Translations under genes and position numbers: made by a program
Assembly: GCA_963710175.1 (NCBI GenBank)
Contig: CAVPZC010000003.1
Location: forward strand, 372,001 to 436,000
Source of the DNA: Phormidesmis sp963710175
Lineage (GTDB): Bacteria > Cyanobacteriota > Cyanobacteriia > Phormidesmidales > Phormidesmidaceae
DNA length: 64,000 bases
Reading direction: 5' to 3'
Part shown: piece by piece, positions 25,459 to 34,374 of the stretch
Numbering within the stretch: position 1 is the stretch's first letter
How the letters are laid out: each line of letters begins with the position of its first letter
The notes under the pieces: model-generated
What the model was told of the DNA's origin: nothing
What the model saw: the letters and a program-made list of their open reading frames with translations, nothing else
The model's database searches: none

Positions 25459-26787
25459 ATGCAGAGTGAATATCGTCAGCGTCGGCAGGCTGTGCTGGAG
25501 GCCATTGGTCAGGGCAGCGCTATTTTCTGTAGTGCGCCAATGGCGGTAATGCACAATGATGTGGACTATTTGTTTCGGCAGGACAGCGACTTTTTCTACC
25601 TGACGGGCTTCAATGAGCCTGGCGCTGTAGCAGTGCTCACCGCCAGTCACGATGAACATAAGTTTGTGCTGTTTGTGCAGCCCAAGGATAAAAAGAAGGA
25701 GACCTGGAGCGGCTATCGCACTGGGGTAGAAGCTGCCAAGGAACGCTATGGCGCCGATGCGGTCTATCCGATTGCTGAGCTGGGTGAGAAGCTGACGCCA
25801 TACGTGATGAAAGCCTCGCGGCTGTACTACCATTTTGGCCGCGATCGCACCTTCAATGGCCGGATTATCCGTCTGTGGCAACATCTGCTCATCAAAATGA
25901 CGAAAAAGGGCAAAGGGCCCGTTGCCATTGAAGACTCTAAGCTGCTAATGCAGCAGTTTCGCCGAATTAAAAGTCCGGCTGAGCTGGATAAAATTAGACG
26001 GGCGATCGCCATTACGACAGAAGCTCATAACGCCGCCCGAGCAATGGTCCGTCCGGGACTATACGAATACGAAGTTCAGGCCGTGATCGAGAATATCTTT
26101 CGCCGAGAAGGTGCCTTGGGGCCAGCCTATCCTTCGATTGTGGCTGGCGGTGAAAATGCCTGCATTCTGCACTATGTAGAAAACAATCAGCCTTTGCAAG
26201 ACGGCGATCTGCTGCTGATTGACGCGGGCTGCGCCTATGACTACTACAACGCCGATATTACTCGCACCTTTCCGGTGGGCGATCGCTGCTCCGAAGAACA
26301 GCGCATCCTCTACGACCTAGTGCTTCAGTCCCAGCTAGCCGCCATCGAACAGGTGCAGCCTGGCCGTCCTTTCAATGCCTTTCACGACGCCGCTACGAGA
26401 GTCATTACTACCGGGCTAGTTGCATTGGGTCTACTCAAAGGAGACGTAGACGAGCTGATTAAAGAGAAGAAGCACAAGGCTTTCTTTATGCACGGCACCG
26501 GCCACTTTTTGGGTCTCGATGTGCACGACTCAGGCATTTTGCGCAATCTCGATAAAACCTGGCAGCCTTTTGCCCCCGGCAACATCGTCACCGTAGAGCC
26601 TGGCATATATATCTCTCCCAACTACGAGCCAGAAGAAGGGCAGCCCGTGATTGAGGATCGCTGGCGTGGCATTGGCATTCGGATAGAAGATGACCTGCTT
26701 GTCACCGAAACCGGCCATGAGGTGCTTACTTCAGCAGTGCCGAAATCTCTAGATACGCCCGCTAGAGTATTAACAGAGAGCCATTAG
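25459..26787 (+). CDS. pepP: Xaa-Pro aminopeptidase (aminopeptidase P)
   Basis: M24 metallopeptidase removing N-terminal residues before proline. N-terminal domain: 'YRQRRQAVLEAIGQGSAIF' and 'QDSDFFYLTGFNEPGAV'. Dinuclear-metal ligands are visible: Asp in 'LIDAGCAYDYYNADITRTF', His in 'HGTGHFLGLDVHD', Glu in 'TVEPGIYIS' and 'GIRIEDDLLV'. 442 residues, normal length. No signal peptide, so cytosolic. Confidence 0.96.
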   Translation: MQSEYRQRRQAVLEAIGQGSAIFCSAPMAVMHNDVDYLFRQDSDFFYLTGFNEPGAVAVLTASHDEHKFVLFVQPKDKKKETWSGYRTGVEAAKERYGADAVYPIAELGEKLTPYVMKASRLYYHFGRDRTFNGRIIRLWQHLLIKMTKKGKGPVAIEDSKLLMQQFRRIKSPAELDKIRRAIAITTEAHNAARAMVRPGLYEYEVQAVIENIFRREGALGPAYPSIVAGGENACILHYVENNQPLQDGDLLLIDAGCAYDYYNADITRTFPVGDRCSEEQRILYDLVLQSQLAAIEQVQPGRPFNAFHDAATRVITTGLVALGLLKGDVDELIKEKKHKAFFMHGTGHFLGLDVHDSGILRNLDKTWQPFAPGNIVTVEPGIYISPNYEPEEGQPVIEDRWRGIGIRIEDDLLVTETGHEVLTSAVPKSLDTPARVLTESH

Positions 26788-27089
26788 GGATAGAGATTTG
26801 AAGATCGCATCAACTTTGCTGATCGCACTCGCTCTGCTTTGAACAACACAGTAGGATGCAGACAGGTTTGAAGTGGCTTCCCGGCTAAGGAGTTCTGCCA
26901 AAGCGTAGCTACTCAGAACATAAAAAACTGGCGTGTCTGCTCAGAAAATGGGCAGTCTACAAGACGCAGTGTCAGCCCATCAGCGCTCAAAGTGTCATCT
27001 CTAGCGACTGAGCCCTATGATCGATGCCACAGACATTCAGCTAAAGCTGCTGGGAGAATACTTTTTATTCAAGGGCATACGAGAAGAGT
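26788..27089. other. 302-nt gap between pepP and the amidase gene
   Basis: No RNA gene, repeat or terminator could be supported. A 27-codon ORF starting at 27017 overlaps the amidase start but has no RBS, so I did not call it. The region probably holds the amidase promoter. Confidence 0.35.
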
Positions 27090-28607
27090 GTGCGAACTAG
27101 TCAGCGAGTCCATCTGGTATTAAGGAAGCAAATTGTGAGATTCAATCGTCTACTGCCCGGACTGTCTTTAGTGGGAGCCCTTCTTTTGGCGCTGCCCGCA
27201 GAAGCAGCTAGGCTACAGTTCTGGCGGTTTGACACCGAAGAAAATCAGCTGACTTTCACCACAGATGACCGCGTTCAGCCAACGGCCCAGCTCCTTTCTA
27301 ATCCGACTCGCCTGGTCGTAGACCTGCCCGGGACCACGTTCTCTAGCCCTGAAACCCAGTCTTTTGAAGGGGAAGCCATCAAAGAAGTGCGCGCCAGCCA
27401 GCTAGATACAGGCGTCACTCGCCTCGTCGTGGAATATAACTCGGGCTATACAGTCGATCCCAGTCAGGTGCAGGTGCGGGGAGAAAGCTCGCGGCAGTGG
27501 AGTGTGCAGCTGCCCGAAGCGATCGCAGTAGATAGCCTGGTGGCGCCAGGTGCAGGCAACAGCGTGAGCAGTCAGCCAGCAGCGACAGGCGATACCCGAA
27601 TTCAGGGCGTTTTCGCCACAGCGGACGGCTTCTTTATCAGTACAAATGGCGTGCCCCCTCAGATAGAAGTTAGCCGCTTTGAAGAAGATGAGCAGCGCTA
27701 TATCACTTTGACATTTGCTCAGGCAGCGGTGGCTTTGGGGCTGACGCGATCACGCCTCCCCGTCAACCGCTACAGCGTCAATAGCTGGCAGGTTGACAGG
27801 GCCTCAGACAGCCCGACTAGCGTCCAAGTAACGTTAGCACTCGGTGAAGAGAGTCCAGACTGGGAGATTACTGCAACCTCAGAGGGCGTCGTAATTTTGC
27901 CTAAAGATGTCTCTATCAGCAGCATTCCTGACGGAGGCGAAGCGACCCCAGTAACGGCAGCAGCGGCTCCGGCAGTCGCCCGGACTCCGCAGTCGCCCCA
28001 GATGCCCACGCCCGCAGCCCCAAGGCAGCTTACCGAGAGCGAGCTGCCGGTTTTACCTAATGGCCGATTTACCGTCGTGATCGATCCCGGCCACGGCGGG
28101 CGCGATCCGGGGGCGGTTGGCATTGGCGGGCTACAAGAAAAAGTGGTTGTGAACGATATTGCCCCGCAGGTCGCCGCTATTTTGCGGGAGCAGGGCGTGA
28201 ATGTGGTGATGACTCGCGATAGCGACTACGAGCTTGATCTGGCCCCTCGGGTACAGATTGCCGAACGCGCCAATGCCACTATTTTTGTTAGCATTCACGC
28301 CAATGCCATCAGCCTCAGCCGCCCTGATGTGAATGGGTTAGAAACGTTTTATGCTTCTGATGCGGGCCAGCGGTTGGCCAATACGGTTCACTCCACGGTG
28401 CTAAATGCAATGGGACTGCGTGATCGCCGCGTGCGCAGTGCCCGGTTCTATGTGATTCGGCAAACCTCAATGCCGGCCATTTTGGTCGAGACGGGCTTTG
28501 TGACGGGCGCAGAAGATGCGCCTAATTTAGCAGATCCTGACTGGCGATCGCGCATGGCGAGAGCGATCGCCCAGGGCATTTTGATCCATCTGCAAAACGG
28601 TCTGTAG
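27090..28607 (+). CDS. amiC: AMIN-domain N-acetylmuramoyl-L-alanine amidase
   Basis: Zinc amidase that cleaves the stem peptide from MurNAc during cell separation; in filamentous cyanobacteria AmiC-type enzymes also drill septal nanopores. 505 residues: signal segment ending 'LALPAEAA' (about 40), AMIN domain(s) with 'LVVDLPGTTF' and 'RLVVEYNSGY' (about 45-260), a Pro/Ala linker (about 285-320), and the Amidase_3 domain 'VIDPGHGGRDPGAVG', 'SIHANAIS', 'ILVETGFVTGAED'. GTG start at 27090; an in-frame GTG at 27135 is an alternative. Confidence 0.93.
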   Translation: MRTSQRVHLVLRKQIVRFNRLLPGLSLVGALLLALPAEAARLQFWRFDTEENQLTFTTDDRVQPTAQLLSNPTRLVVDLPGTTFSSPETQSFEGEAIKEVRASQLDTGVTRLVVEYNSGYTVDPSQVQVRGESSRQWSVQLPEAIAVDSLVAPGAGNSVSSQPAATGDTRIQGVFATADGFFISTNGVPPQIEVSRFEEDEQRYITLTFAQAAVALGLTRSRLPVNRYSVNSWQVDRASDSPTSVQVTLALGEESPDWEITATSEGVVILPKDVSISSIPDGGEATPVTAAAAPAVARTPQSPQMPTPAAPRQLTESELPVLPNGRFTVVIDPGHGGRDPGAVGIGGLQEKVVVNDIAPQVAAILREQGVNVVMTRDSDYELDLAPRVQIAERANATIFVSIHANAISLSRPDVNGLETFYASDAGQRLANTVHSTVLNAMGLRDRRVRSARFYVIRQTSMPAILVETGFVTGAEDAPNLADPDWRSRMARAIAQGILIHLQNGL

Positions 28608-28623
28608 CACCGCTAAAAAGGCG

Positions 28624-29721
28624 CTACTTTGTCTCAGGGTGCTGAACCGCTTCGCAAGAGACCCCCAGATTGCCCAAATAGTGAATCATCTGGTGCAGCC
28701 GGCCAAAGTCTCGCTGGTTAAAGTGCAGCGCCAGGCGTGGCAAATCGGCAGTCTCATCATCGCGTTCAATATCAAACGCGCTGACCTCGCGAATTTTGCC
28801 CTGCTTGAGAATATCGGCAAATTCTTCATTGAGCTGGTCGATGCCGCCAGGAGAAAGCGGCGCTTTTAGCCGCATCACCAGCTGATCGCCCACATATCGG
28901 CTGGAGTGATACATCCGGTAAAAGCTTTCAATTGACTCTAGCGCGTCGTCAACGCTGTCAGTGAGATGGTAGAGGCTAGTGTCATCTCGACTAATCAACC
29001 CTTGATCTAGCAGGCGATTGCGCACGTAATGGTCCCAGCTTTTCCAATAGTCGCCGCCAGGTCGATCAATTAATACCACTGGCAGCGGCCCGGCTTTGCC
29101 TGTCTGCATCAGCGTCAGACACTCAAAGCCTTCGTCTTGAGTTCCAAAACCACCGGGAAACAAAGCCAGCGCGTCGCTTTCTCTCAGAAAAAACAGCTTG
29201 CGGGTAAAGAAATACTTAAAGTCCACCAGCTTAGGGTCTCCCGTCATCACCGGATTTGCCCCTTGCTCAAAGGGCAGCCGAATGTTTAGACCAAAGGAGC
29301 GATCGCGCCCTGCCCCCTCATTACCGGCCTGCATAATGCCAGGCCCCGCGCCAGTCATCACCATAAAGCCTTGCTTCACCACTCGCCGAGCAAACTCAGC
29401 TGCCATCTGATACTCCGGCTGGTGAGCGGGCGTTCGTGCCGAGCCAAAGATAGTGATCTTACGAATGTGACGATAAGGAAAAAACGACTTGAAGCCCTCC
29501 TCCATATCCAGCAGCGAATGGCTCAAAATTTTCCAGTCGAGTCGTTCCGCTTCCTGATCAGCCATCCGCACCAGCGTCTCAAAAATCTCCTCAATCAGTT
29601 CCCCGTGCTCTGTATGGTGCAGGCGGTCTAGCACGCGAAGAACATTCGCGCGGAGCTGAGTGCTAGAGCGATCGCCATCACTTGAGCTACGACTTGAATT
29701 TTGAGAAGGGGAAGCATCCAT
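28624..29721 (-). CDS. LOG family (TIGR00730) Rossmann-fold protein
   Basis: 365 residues. The LOG family includes cytokinin-activating nucleoside-monophosphate phosphoribohydrolases, but many bacterial long forms have unknown roles. Key motifs: 'GSARTPAHQPEY', 'MTGAGPGIMQAGNEGAG' and the catalytic 'FPGGFGTQDEGFE'. An N-terminal extension of about 90 residues and C-terminal 100 residues ('VGDQLVMRLKAPLSPGG') distinguish this long cyanobacterial type. It converges with amiC, 16 nt between stops. Confidence 0.87.
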   Translation of the reverse strand: MDASPSQNSSRSSSDGDRSSTQLRANVLRVLDRLHHTEHGELIEEIFETLVRMADQEAERLDWKILSHSLLDMEEGFKSFFPYRHIRKITIFGSARTPAHQPEYQMAAEFARRVVKQGFMVMTGAGPGIMQAGNEGAGRDRSFGLNIRLPFEQGANPVMTGDPKLVDFKYFFTRKLFFLRESDALALFPGGFGTQDEGFECLTLMQTGKAGPLPVVLIDRPGGDYWKSWDHYVRNRLLDQGLISRDDTSLYHLTDSVDDALESIESFYRMYHSSRYVGDQLVMRLKAPLSPGGIDQLNEEFADILKQGKIREVSAFDIERDDETADLPRLALHFNQRDFGRLHQMIHYLGNLGVSCEAVQHPETK

Positions 29722-29863
29722 AGCGCGTGGAGGTACTCGTTAGATCCTAATTGTGGCTACATTTTAAGCCGGAAGTGGCTCCACGCTAACCCTCCTATCT
29801 AAGGAAGAGTCACTAGGCCGCCACAGCTGAGAGGGCCAGCTGCGCCCGCTCAAGTCTTGCTCA

Positions 29864-29893
29864 GAGAAAAGGCTCTAGCGATCGCCAGAGCCT
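29864..29893 (-). terminator. Putative trxA terminator
   Basis: AGGCTCT paired with AGAGCCT (7 bp; 29870-29876 with 29887-29893), with a loop containing GCGATCGC. On the minus strand it is followed by TTTTCTCTG. It lies about 85 nt beyond the trxA stop. Confidence 0.6.
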
Positions 29894-29978
29894 ACTTCGC
29901 AAGCTATTTGGTTAGTTTTAGGCAGCTATTTAGACAGCTATTGCTCAAGCAGCTCCATCTGGCAGGCAGCTTGAAGGC

Positions 29979-30299
29979 TTAGAGGTACTTTTCTAGCGTA
30001 TTAGCCAGCGTTGTTTTAGGCACAGCGCCGACCACCATATCCACCCGCTGACCGCCTTTGAAAATCATCAAAGTAGGAATGCTGCGAATGCCGTATTGAC
30101 TGGCTACACTGGGGTTTTCGTCAGTGTTGACCTTGACCACCTTGACTTGGCCATCGTACTGTTCAGAAATTTCGTCTACAACCGGAGCAACCATGCGACA
30201 AGGACCACACCAGGGTGCCCAAAAGTCTACCAAAACTGGCGTCTCACTCTCCAAAACTTCTTGCTTAAAGGTCGAATCGGTAACCTGTGCGGCTGACAT
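29979..30299 (-). CDS. trxA: Thioredoxin
   Basis: 106-residue m-type thioredoxin, general dithiol reductant linked to photosynthetic electron flow through ferredoxin-thioredoxin reductase. Active site WCGPC (Trp30-Cys34); cis-proline in 'GIRSIPTLMIF'. The gene order guaB-yfr1-trxA is conserved across cyanobacteria and is kept here. It is separated from yfr1 by that RNA's own terminator, so it is likely transcribed from its own promoter in 30300-30437. Confidence 0.97.
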   Translation of the reverse strand: MSAAQVTDSTFKQEVLESETPVLVDFWAPWCGPCRMVAPVVDEISEQYDGQVKVVKVNTDENPSVASQYGIRSIPTLMIFKGGQRVDMVVGAVPKTTLANTLEKYL

Positions 30300-30437
30300 T
30301 CTTTAAATCCTTGCACTCATACTAACTGAGATCTTACCATAGCTAAAACCTCCTATGAGACTCAGTCCGTCGAATAGCTCAAACCGGATTGCTGCTACGA
30401 ACCCTATAGATTTTGGGAGACTTTTGATCAAACCGCT

Positions 30438-30513
30438 CAAAGAGGAACCGCCCAAACCCGAAGATTTGGACGGAGTGTGGTGTGAGGAGTGAACGGAAAC
30501 TTTCGTCTCCGCT
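30438..30513 (-). ncRNA. yfr1: Yfr1 small regulatory RNA
   Basis: Yfr1 is a near-universal cyanobacterial trans-acting sRNA located between guaB and trxA. All its hallmarks are visible on the minus strand: a 5' hairpin CGGAGAC-GAAA-GTTTCCG (30494-30511, one G-U pair), the unpaired ultraconserved core ACTCCTCACAC (30480-30490), and a 3' hairpin of 9 bp (30448-30456 with 30465-30473) followed by TTCCTCTTT as terminator. A -10 TACAAT sits correctly upstream. Yfr1 represses porin translation by pairing through the core; the porin at 1-1389 carries a matching site. Ends are estimated to within a few bases. Confidence 0.94.
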
Positions 30514-30521
30514 TACACCTA

Positions 30522-30527
30522 ATTGTA
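30522..30527 (-). promoter_or_regulatory. yfr1 -10 element TACAAT
   Basis: TACAAT on the minus strand, 8-10 nt before the predicted RNA 5' end. The -35 region (TGGCAA-like, 17 nt upstream) is a weak match. Confidence 0.65.
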
Positions 30528-30653
30528 AGAGACTCTTAGTGATTTGCCACTGCCTTTACCGCGATATCACACGCAAGTCTTGAAATTTAGCTATATTTAC
30601 TGACGGTTTCCTCAGCCTCTGGTATAAGCTCGGCCCGGATTGTCTGTGTGTAA

Positions 30654-31817
30654 CTACTTACCCATGCCTAGCTGCTGCGCTTTTTGGTAGACCTTGCCCT
30701 CTGTCAGCAGCGATGGGGCAATGACAATGTCCACCTGCTGCATTTCTTTAATATCTTTTGCGCCTAGCGTACCCATACTGGTCTTGAGCGCACCCAGCAA
30801 ATTGTGAGTGCCATCGTCTAGCTGGGCTGGGCCGCGTAAAATTTGCTCCAGCGTGCCGGTCGTCCCTACCTCAATGCGCGTTCCTCGGGGCAGCACCGGA
30901 CTAGGCGTAGCCATGCCCCAATGAAACCCCCGACCAGGTGCCTCTTTCGCTCGGGCAAAGGGAGAGCCAATCATCACGCCATCTGCCCCCGAGGCAATAC
31001 ACTTACAAATGTCGCCCCCGGTGATCAGCCCGCCGTCTGCGATCACCGGGATATATCGGCCCGACTCTCGCTGATAGTCGTCTCTGGCCGCTGCGCAGTC
31101 TGCTACCGCTGTCGCCTGCGGAATGCCCACACCTAAAACGCCTCTGGAGGTACAGGCCGCGCCTGGGCCAATGCCGACCAGCACACCCGCTGCGCCCGCC
31201 TGCATCAGCTGAAGCGTGACTTCGTAAGTGACGCAGTTGCCCAGCAAAACGGGCATGGGCATCTCCTGGCAAAACTGGGCCAGGTCCAGCGGAGAGACTG
31301 ACTGAGGAGAGAGATGGTTGGTTGAGACGACTGTCGCCTGGATAAACACCATATCTGCGCCCGCTGTCGCTACCGTCTCACCGAACTTAGCAGCACCGGC
31401 TGGCGTCAGACTTACCGCTGCAATGCCGCCCTGGTCTTTAATTTCGTGAATTCGCTTTTGAATCAGCTCAGGCTGAACTGGCTGGGCATAGAGTTCTTGC
31501 ATGAGGGGGACGAACTCTGTTTTGCCGATTGCTGTGATTCGGTCTAAAACGGGATTGGGATCTGCGTAGCGGGTCTGAATGCCTTCTAAGTTGAGGACGC
31601 CGAGTGCGCCTAAGCGAGAGAGTTCAACGGCCATCGCCACATCGACAACGCCATCCATGGCGCTGGCAATAATCGGGATTTCACGGGTGATGTTGCCAAT
31701 CTGCCACTGAGTGTCCGCCAGCTGTGGATCGAGTGTTCTAGCGCCAGGCACTAAAGCGATTTCATCAATTCCGTAGGCGCGCCGCGCCGTTTTGCCGCGA
31801 CCGATTTGAATATCCAC
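30654..31817 (-). CDS. guaB3: GuaB3-family IMP dehydrogenase-related protein
   Basis: TIM-barrel enzyme of the IMPDH/GMPR superfamily; IMPDH oxidises IMP to XMP for GMP synthesis. The 387-residue form lacks the CBS module of canonical GuaB, and the start 'MDIQIGRGKTARRAYGIDEI' is typical of the actinobacterial/cyanobacterial GuaB3 subgroup. Catalytic loop: 'GIGPGAACTSRGVLGVGIPQ' with the nucleophilic Cys. Also 'VIADGGLITGGDI' and 'ADGVMIGSPFARA'. It is followed by yfr1 and trxA on the same strand. Confidence 0.92.
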   Translation of the reverse strand: MDIQIGRGKTARRAYGIDEIALVPGARTLDPQLADTQWQIGNITREIPIIASAMDGVVDVAMAVELSRLGALGVLNLEGIQTRYADPNPVLDRITAIGKTEFVPLMQELYAQPVQPELIQKRIHEIKDQGGIAAVSLTPAGAAKFGETVATAGADMVFIQATVVSTNHLSPQSVSPLDLAQFCQEMPMPVLLGNCVTYEVTLQLMQAGAAGVLVGIGPGAACTSRGVLGVGIPQATAVADCAAARDDYQRESGRYIPVIADGGLITGGDICKCIASGADGVMIGSPFARAKEAPGRGFHWGMATPSPVLPRGTRIEVGTTGTLEQILRGPAQLDDGTHNLLGALKTSMGTLGAKDIKEMQQVDIVIAPSLLTEGKVYQKAQQLGMGK

Positions 31818-31986
31818 GTCCGTACTTATCCTAAGGAAGCATCTAGCTAGCGTAGCAAAGAAAGAAATCGATTGCGTATCGTGTTTGAGTGCGTCAGATG
31901 CCTCGTAAGATACTTAGATACTCTCATTGCTGGATTGCTCAACTGCCAATCAGTGCCTTTTGTCCTTTAGCGATCGCCTTTCCCTT

Positions 31987-32703
31987 GTGAACATTTCGTC
32001 TCTTAAGTTTTTCAAAAATCTCAGAGCGACCAATCGCCAGTTTGCTGTGATTGGGCTAGGCCGGTTTGGTCGCGCTGTCTGCTTGACCTTGCACGGCATG
32101 GGCTACGAGGTGATGGGCATAGACTACAACGAAAGCCGGGTGGCGCAGGTCTTGACCGACCAGATTGCCGCTCACGCTGTGCAGCTCGATTCGACTCAGC
32201 CCTCAGCGCTGATGGAAGCGGGTATTCCTGATTTTGACACGGTGATTGTGGCGATCGGCAACTATGTGCAAGAGAGCATTATCACAACCCTAAACGTTAA
32301 AGAAGCTGGCGTTGCCAATGTCGTGGCCAAAGCGTCTTCTGAGATTCACGGCAAGCTGCTAGTGCGGGTCGGCGCTGACCATGTGGTTTTTCCCGAGCAT
32401 GAAATGGGCTGCGAGCTGGCGCGATCGCTCACCCGGCCCGGCATTTTAGATCGCTTTGAGCTGGACCCTGACCACAGCATTGTAGAAGTGATGGTGCCGC
32501 AGGCCTTTGAGGGCAAAACCATTATGGAAGTCGATTTGCGTAACCATTTCGGCCTAACGCTGATGGCCCTGAGCAAAGAAAATGCCAAAGTGGATGACAA
32601 CGACAAGTTCATCATTAACCCCAGCCCAATTACCCGCTTTAAGAGCGGCAATCTGATGGTGGTGATTGGCGATAACAAGGGGATTGATCGGCTGCCGGTA
32701 TGA
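31987..32703 (+). CDS. ktrA: KtrA/TrkA-type potassium-channel regulatory subunit
   Basis: RCK-domain protein that gates a KtrB/TrkH channel in response to nucleotides. RCK_N (about 20-135): 'FAVIGLGRFGRAVCLTL', 'GIDYNESRVAQVL', 'VIVAIGNYVQESI'. RCK_C (about 150-238): 'VEVMVPQAFEGKTIMEVDL', 'NLMVVIGDN'. The GTG at 31987 is preferred; the upstream TTG at 31927 adds 20 unconserved residues. Its stop overlaps the start of anmK by 4 nt (ATGA). The membrane subunit KtrB is not in the window. Confidence 0.9.
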   Translation: MNISSLKFFKNLRATNRQFAVIGLGRFGRAVCLTLHGMGYEVMGIDYNESRVAQVLTDQIAAHAVQLDSTQPSALMEAGIPDFDTVIVAIGNYVQESIITTLNVKEAGVANVVAKASSEIHGKLLVRVGADHVVFPEHEMGCELARSLTRPGILDRFELDPDHSIVEVMVPQAFEGKTIMEVDLRNHFGLTLMALSKENAKVDDNDKFIINPSPITRFKSGNLMVVIGDNKGIDRLPV

Positions 32704-33851
32704 TGCAAGTGATCGGATTGATGAGCGGCACGTCGGTCGATGGCATTGACGCGGCGCTAGTCGAGGTTTCGGGGCAGGGATATGCGATTACAGCCCGGCT
32801 GATCAAGGGGATTACCCATCCGTATTCGGCTGACGTGCGATCGCGCATTCTCGCTCTTTGCGCCAACCAGCCCACGACCCTGGCAGATTTGGCCGACCTC
32901 GACGATGCGATCGCTCACCAATTTGTTCAGGCCATTGACGCCTTGGAAATTGACCTCTCTAGCACCGAGCTGATTGGCTCCCATGGCCAAACGCTGCACC
33001 ACCGCCCCCCTCAATCTGGACAGCTAGGCCATACCCAACAGCTCGGACGCGGCGATCTGATTGCCCATCTAACCGGTTGCCATACGGTCAGCAATTTTCG
33101 CGCTGCCGATATCGCCCTGGGCGGACAGGGCGCTCCTCTAGTACCCATCATCGATGCCTGTCTACTTAGCCAAGCCGACCACGACCTAGTCGTCCAGAAT
33201 ATCGGCGGGATCGGCAACCTCACTTACTTGCCGCCTTGGTCGCGGGATCACCAGATCTCAGAAGCTCCTCAGGGCATTAGAGGGTGGGACACCGGGCCAG
33301 GCAATGCGCTGATAGACTGGGCCGTTTCTAAGCTTTCTCAAGGCCGCCAAACCTATGACAAAAACGGCGCTTGGGCCGCGCAGGGCCAGCCCTGTCAGCC
33401 GCTGATAGAAAATTGGCTACAGCATCCCTTCTTTCACGCCCCGCCGCCAAAATCTACCGGACGAGAGCTGTTTGGCGCAGCGTATGCGGCGCAGTGCTGG
33501 CAGGCTGCCCAAGCGCAAAACCTGAGCCCGGCAGACCTATTGGCTACCCTCGCTGACTTTACCGCCGCCACCATTGAGCTGAGCTGCCGCCGTTTTCTGC
33601 CGCATTTACCCACAGAAGTTTTAGTCGCTGGGGGAGGGAGTCGCAACCGCTATTTGATGAACCGGCTCCAGCAGCGGCTACCAGCAGCTCGGGTCGGCTC
33701 TACCGAGCAGCATCAGCTAGATGCCGACTATAAGGAAGCGATCGCCTTCGCAATTTTGGCCTACTGGCGCTGGCACCAATTTCCCAGCAATCTGCCCAGC
33801 GTAACCGGAGCCAGCCGGCCCTGCTTACTCGGTGAACTCTGGGCACCCTAG
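32700..33851 (+). CDS. anmK: Anhydro-N-acetylmuramic acid kinase
   Basis: Phosphorylates and opens 1,6-anhydro-MurNAc released during peptidoglycan turnover. ASKHA-fold kinase: 'GLMSGTSVDGIDAALVE' (N-terminal phosphate loop), 'IGSHGQTLHHRP', 'NFRAADIALGGQGAPLVP', 'NIGGIGNLTYLP', 'GWDTGPGNALIDW' and 'VLVAGGGSRNRYLM'. 383 residues, normal. It is translationally coupled to ktrA by a 4-nt overlap. Confidence 0.96.
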   Translation: MMQVIGLMSGTSVDGIDAALVEVSGQGYAITARLIKGITHPYSADVRSRILALCANQPTTLADLADLDDAIAHQFVQAIDALEIDLSSTELIGSHGQTLHHRPPQSGQLGHTQQLGRGDLIAHLTGCHTVSNFRAADIALGGQGAPLVPIIDACLLSQADHDLVVQNIGGIGNLTYLPPWSRDHQISEAPQGIRGWDTGPGNALIDWAVSKLSQGRQTYDKNGAWAAQGQPCQPLIENWLQHPFFHAPPPKSTGRELFGAAYAAQCWQAAQAQNLSPADLLATLADFTAATIELSCRRFLPHLPTEVLVAGGGSRNRYLMNRLQQRLPAARVGSTEQHQLDADYKEAIAFAILAYWRWHQFPSNLPSVTGASRPCLLGELWAP

Positions 33852-33873
33852 TGGGCATTCTAAAAGTGCTGGC

Positions 33874-34329
33874 ATGAGGAATAGCGCTGTGGCCCACAGC
33901 TTTTTACTTGAGCCCGGTCGATGGATATTGCAGGGCAGCTGGCTCACCCGAGACGCTTTGCCGACCACCGTAAAAGGGAAACTGCTAGTCGCATGGAAAG
34001 CTGGCGACTGCTTTATGCTGGCAACCAAACTTACCTTTCCAAATGGCGACCAGGATGAGATTGTAATGCAGGCGAAGGGGCGGATGACCAGTCGAGAAAG
34101 GCAGTACACGTTTGTCTTGCAGCACAGCCTGCTGGGTCAAGTCGAAGGCGAGGGCTGGATTGCACCGCAGTCAATTGTGCAGCGCTACTGGGGACTCAGC
34201 GATAAGCAGCGTCGCACTGGGTTTGAAACGCTGCGCCAGATCAGTGCTGAGCGATATCACTTTTCGGGGGGTGTGATGGCGGGACACCATCTCATCAGCA
34301 CTATAGAAGCAGAACTCGCCCGCCAATAG
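33874..34329 (+). CDS. Conserved hypothetical protein (about 151 aa)
   Basis: Start chosen at MRNSAVAHSFLLEPGRW because the 14 residues upstream overlap anmK sense and look non-conserved. Beta-rich pattern 'ILQGSWLTRDALPTTVKGKLLVAW', 'MLATKLTFPNGDQDEIVMQAKG', 'VEGEGWIAPQSIVQRYWGL' suggests a lipocalin-like or calycin fold. This is a guess from alternation, not a profile match. It sits between anmK and the kinase gene on the same strand (22 nt and 45 nt gaps). Confidence 0.7.
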   Translation: MRNSAVAHSFLLEPGRWILQGSWLTRDALPTTVKGKLLVAWKAGDCFMLATKLTFPNGDQDEIVMQAKGRMTSRERQYTFVLQHSLLGQVEGEGWIAPQSIVQRYWGLSDKQRRTGFETLRQISAERYHFSGGVMAGHHLISTIEAELARQ

Positions 34330-34374
34330 TCCCTTCAATAGCGCCTTTAGCGCCCCCTTAACAGCATTCATAGC

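Noticed and set aside
25228..25884. 218-codon minus-strand ORF across two real genes
   Set aside because: Antisense to the MBL-fold gene and pepP; no coding features.
27017..27100. 27-codon ORF before the amidase gene
   Set aside because: No RBS, overlaps the amidase start in another frame.
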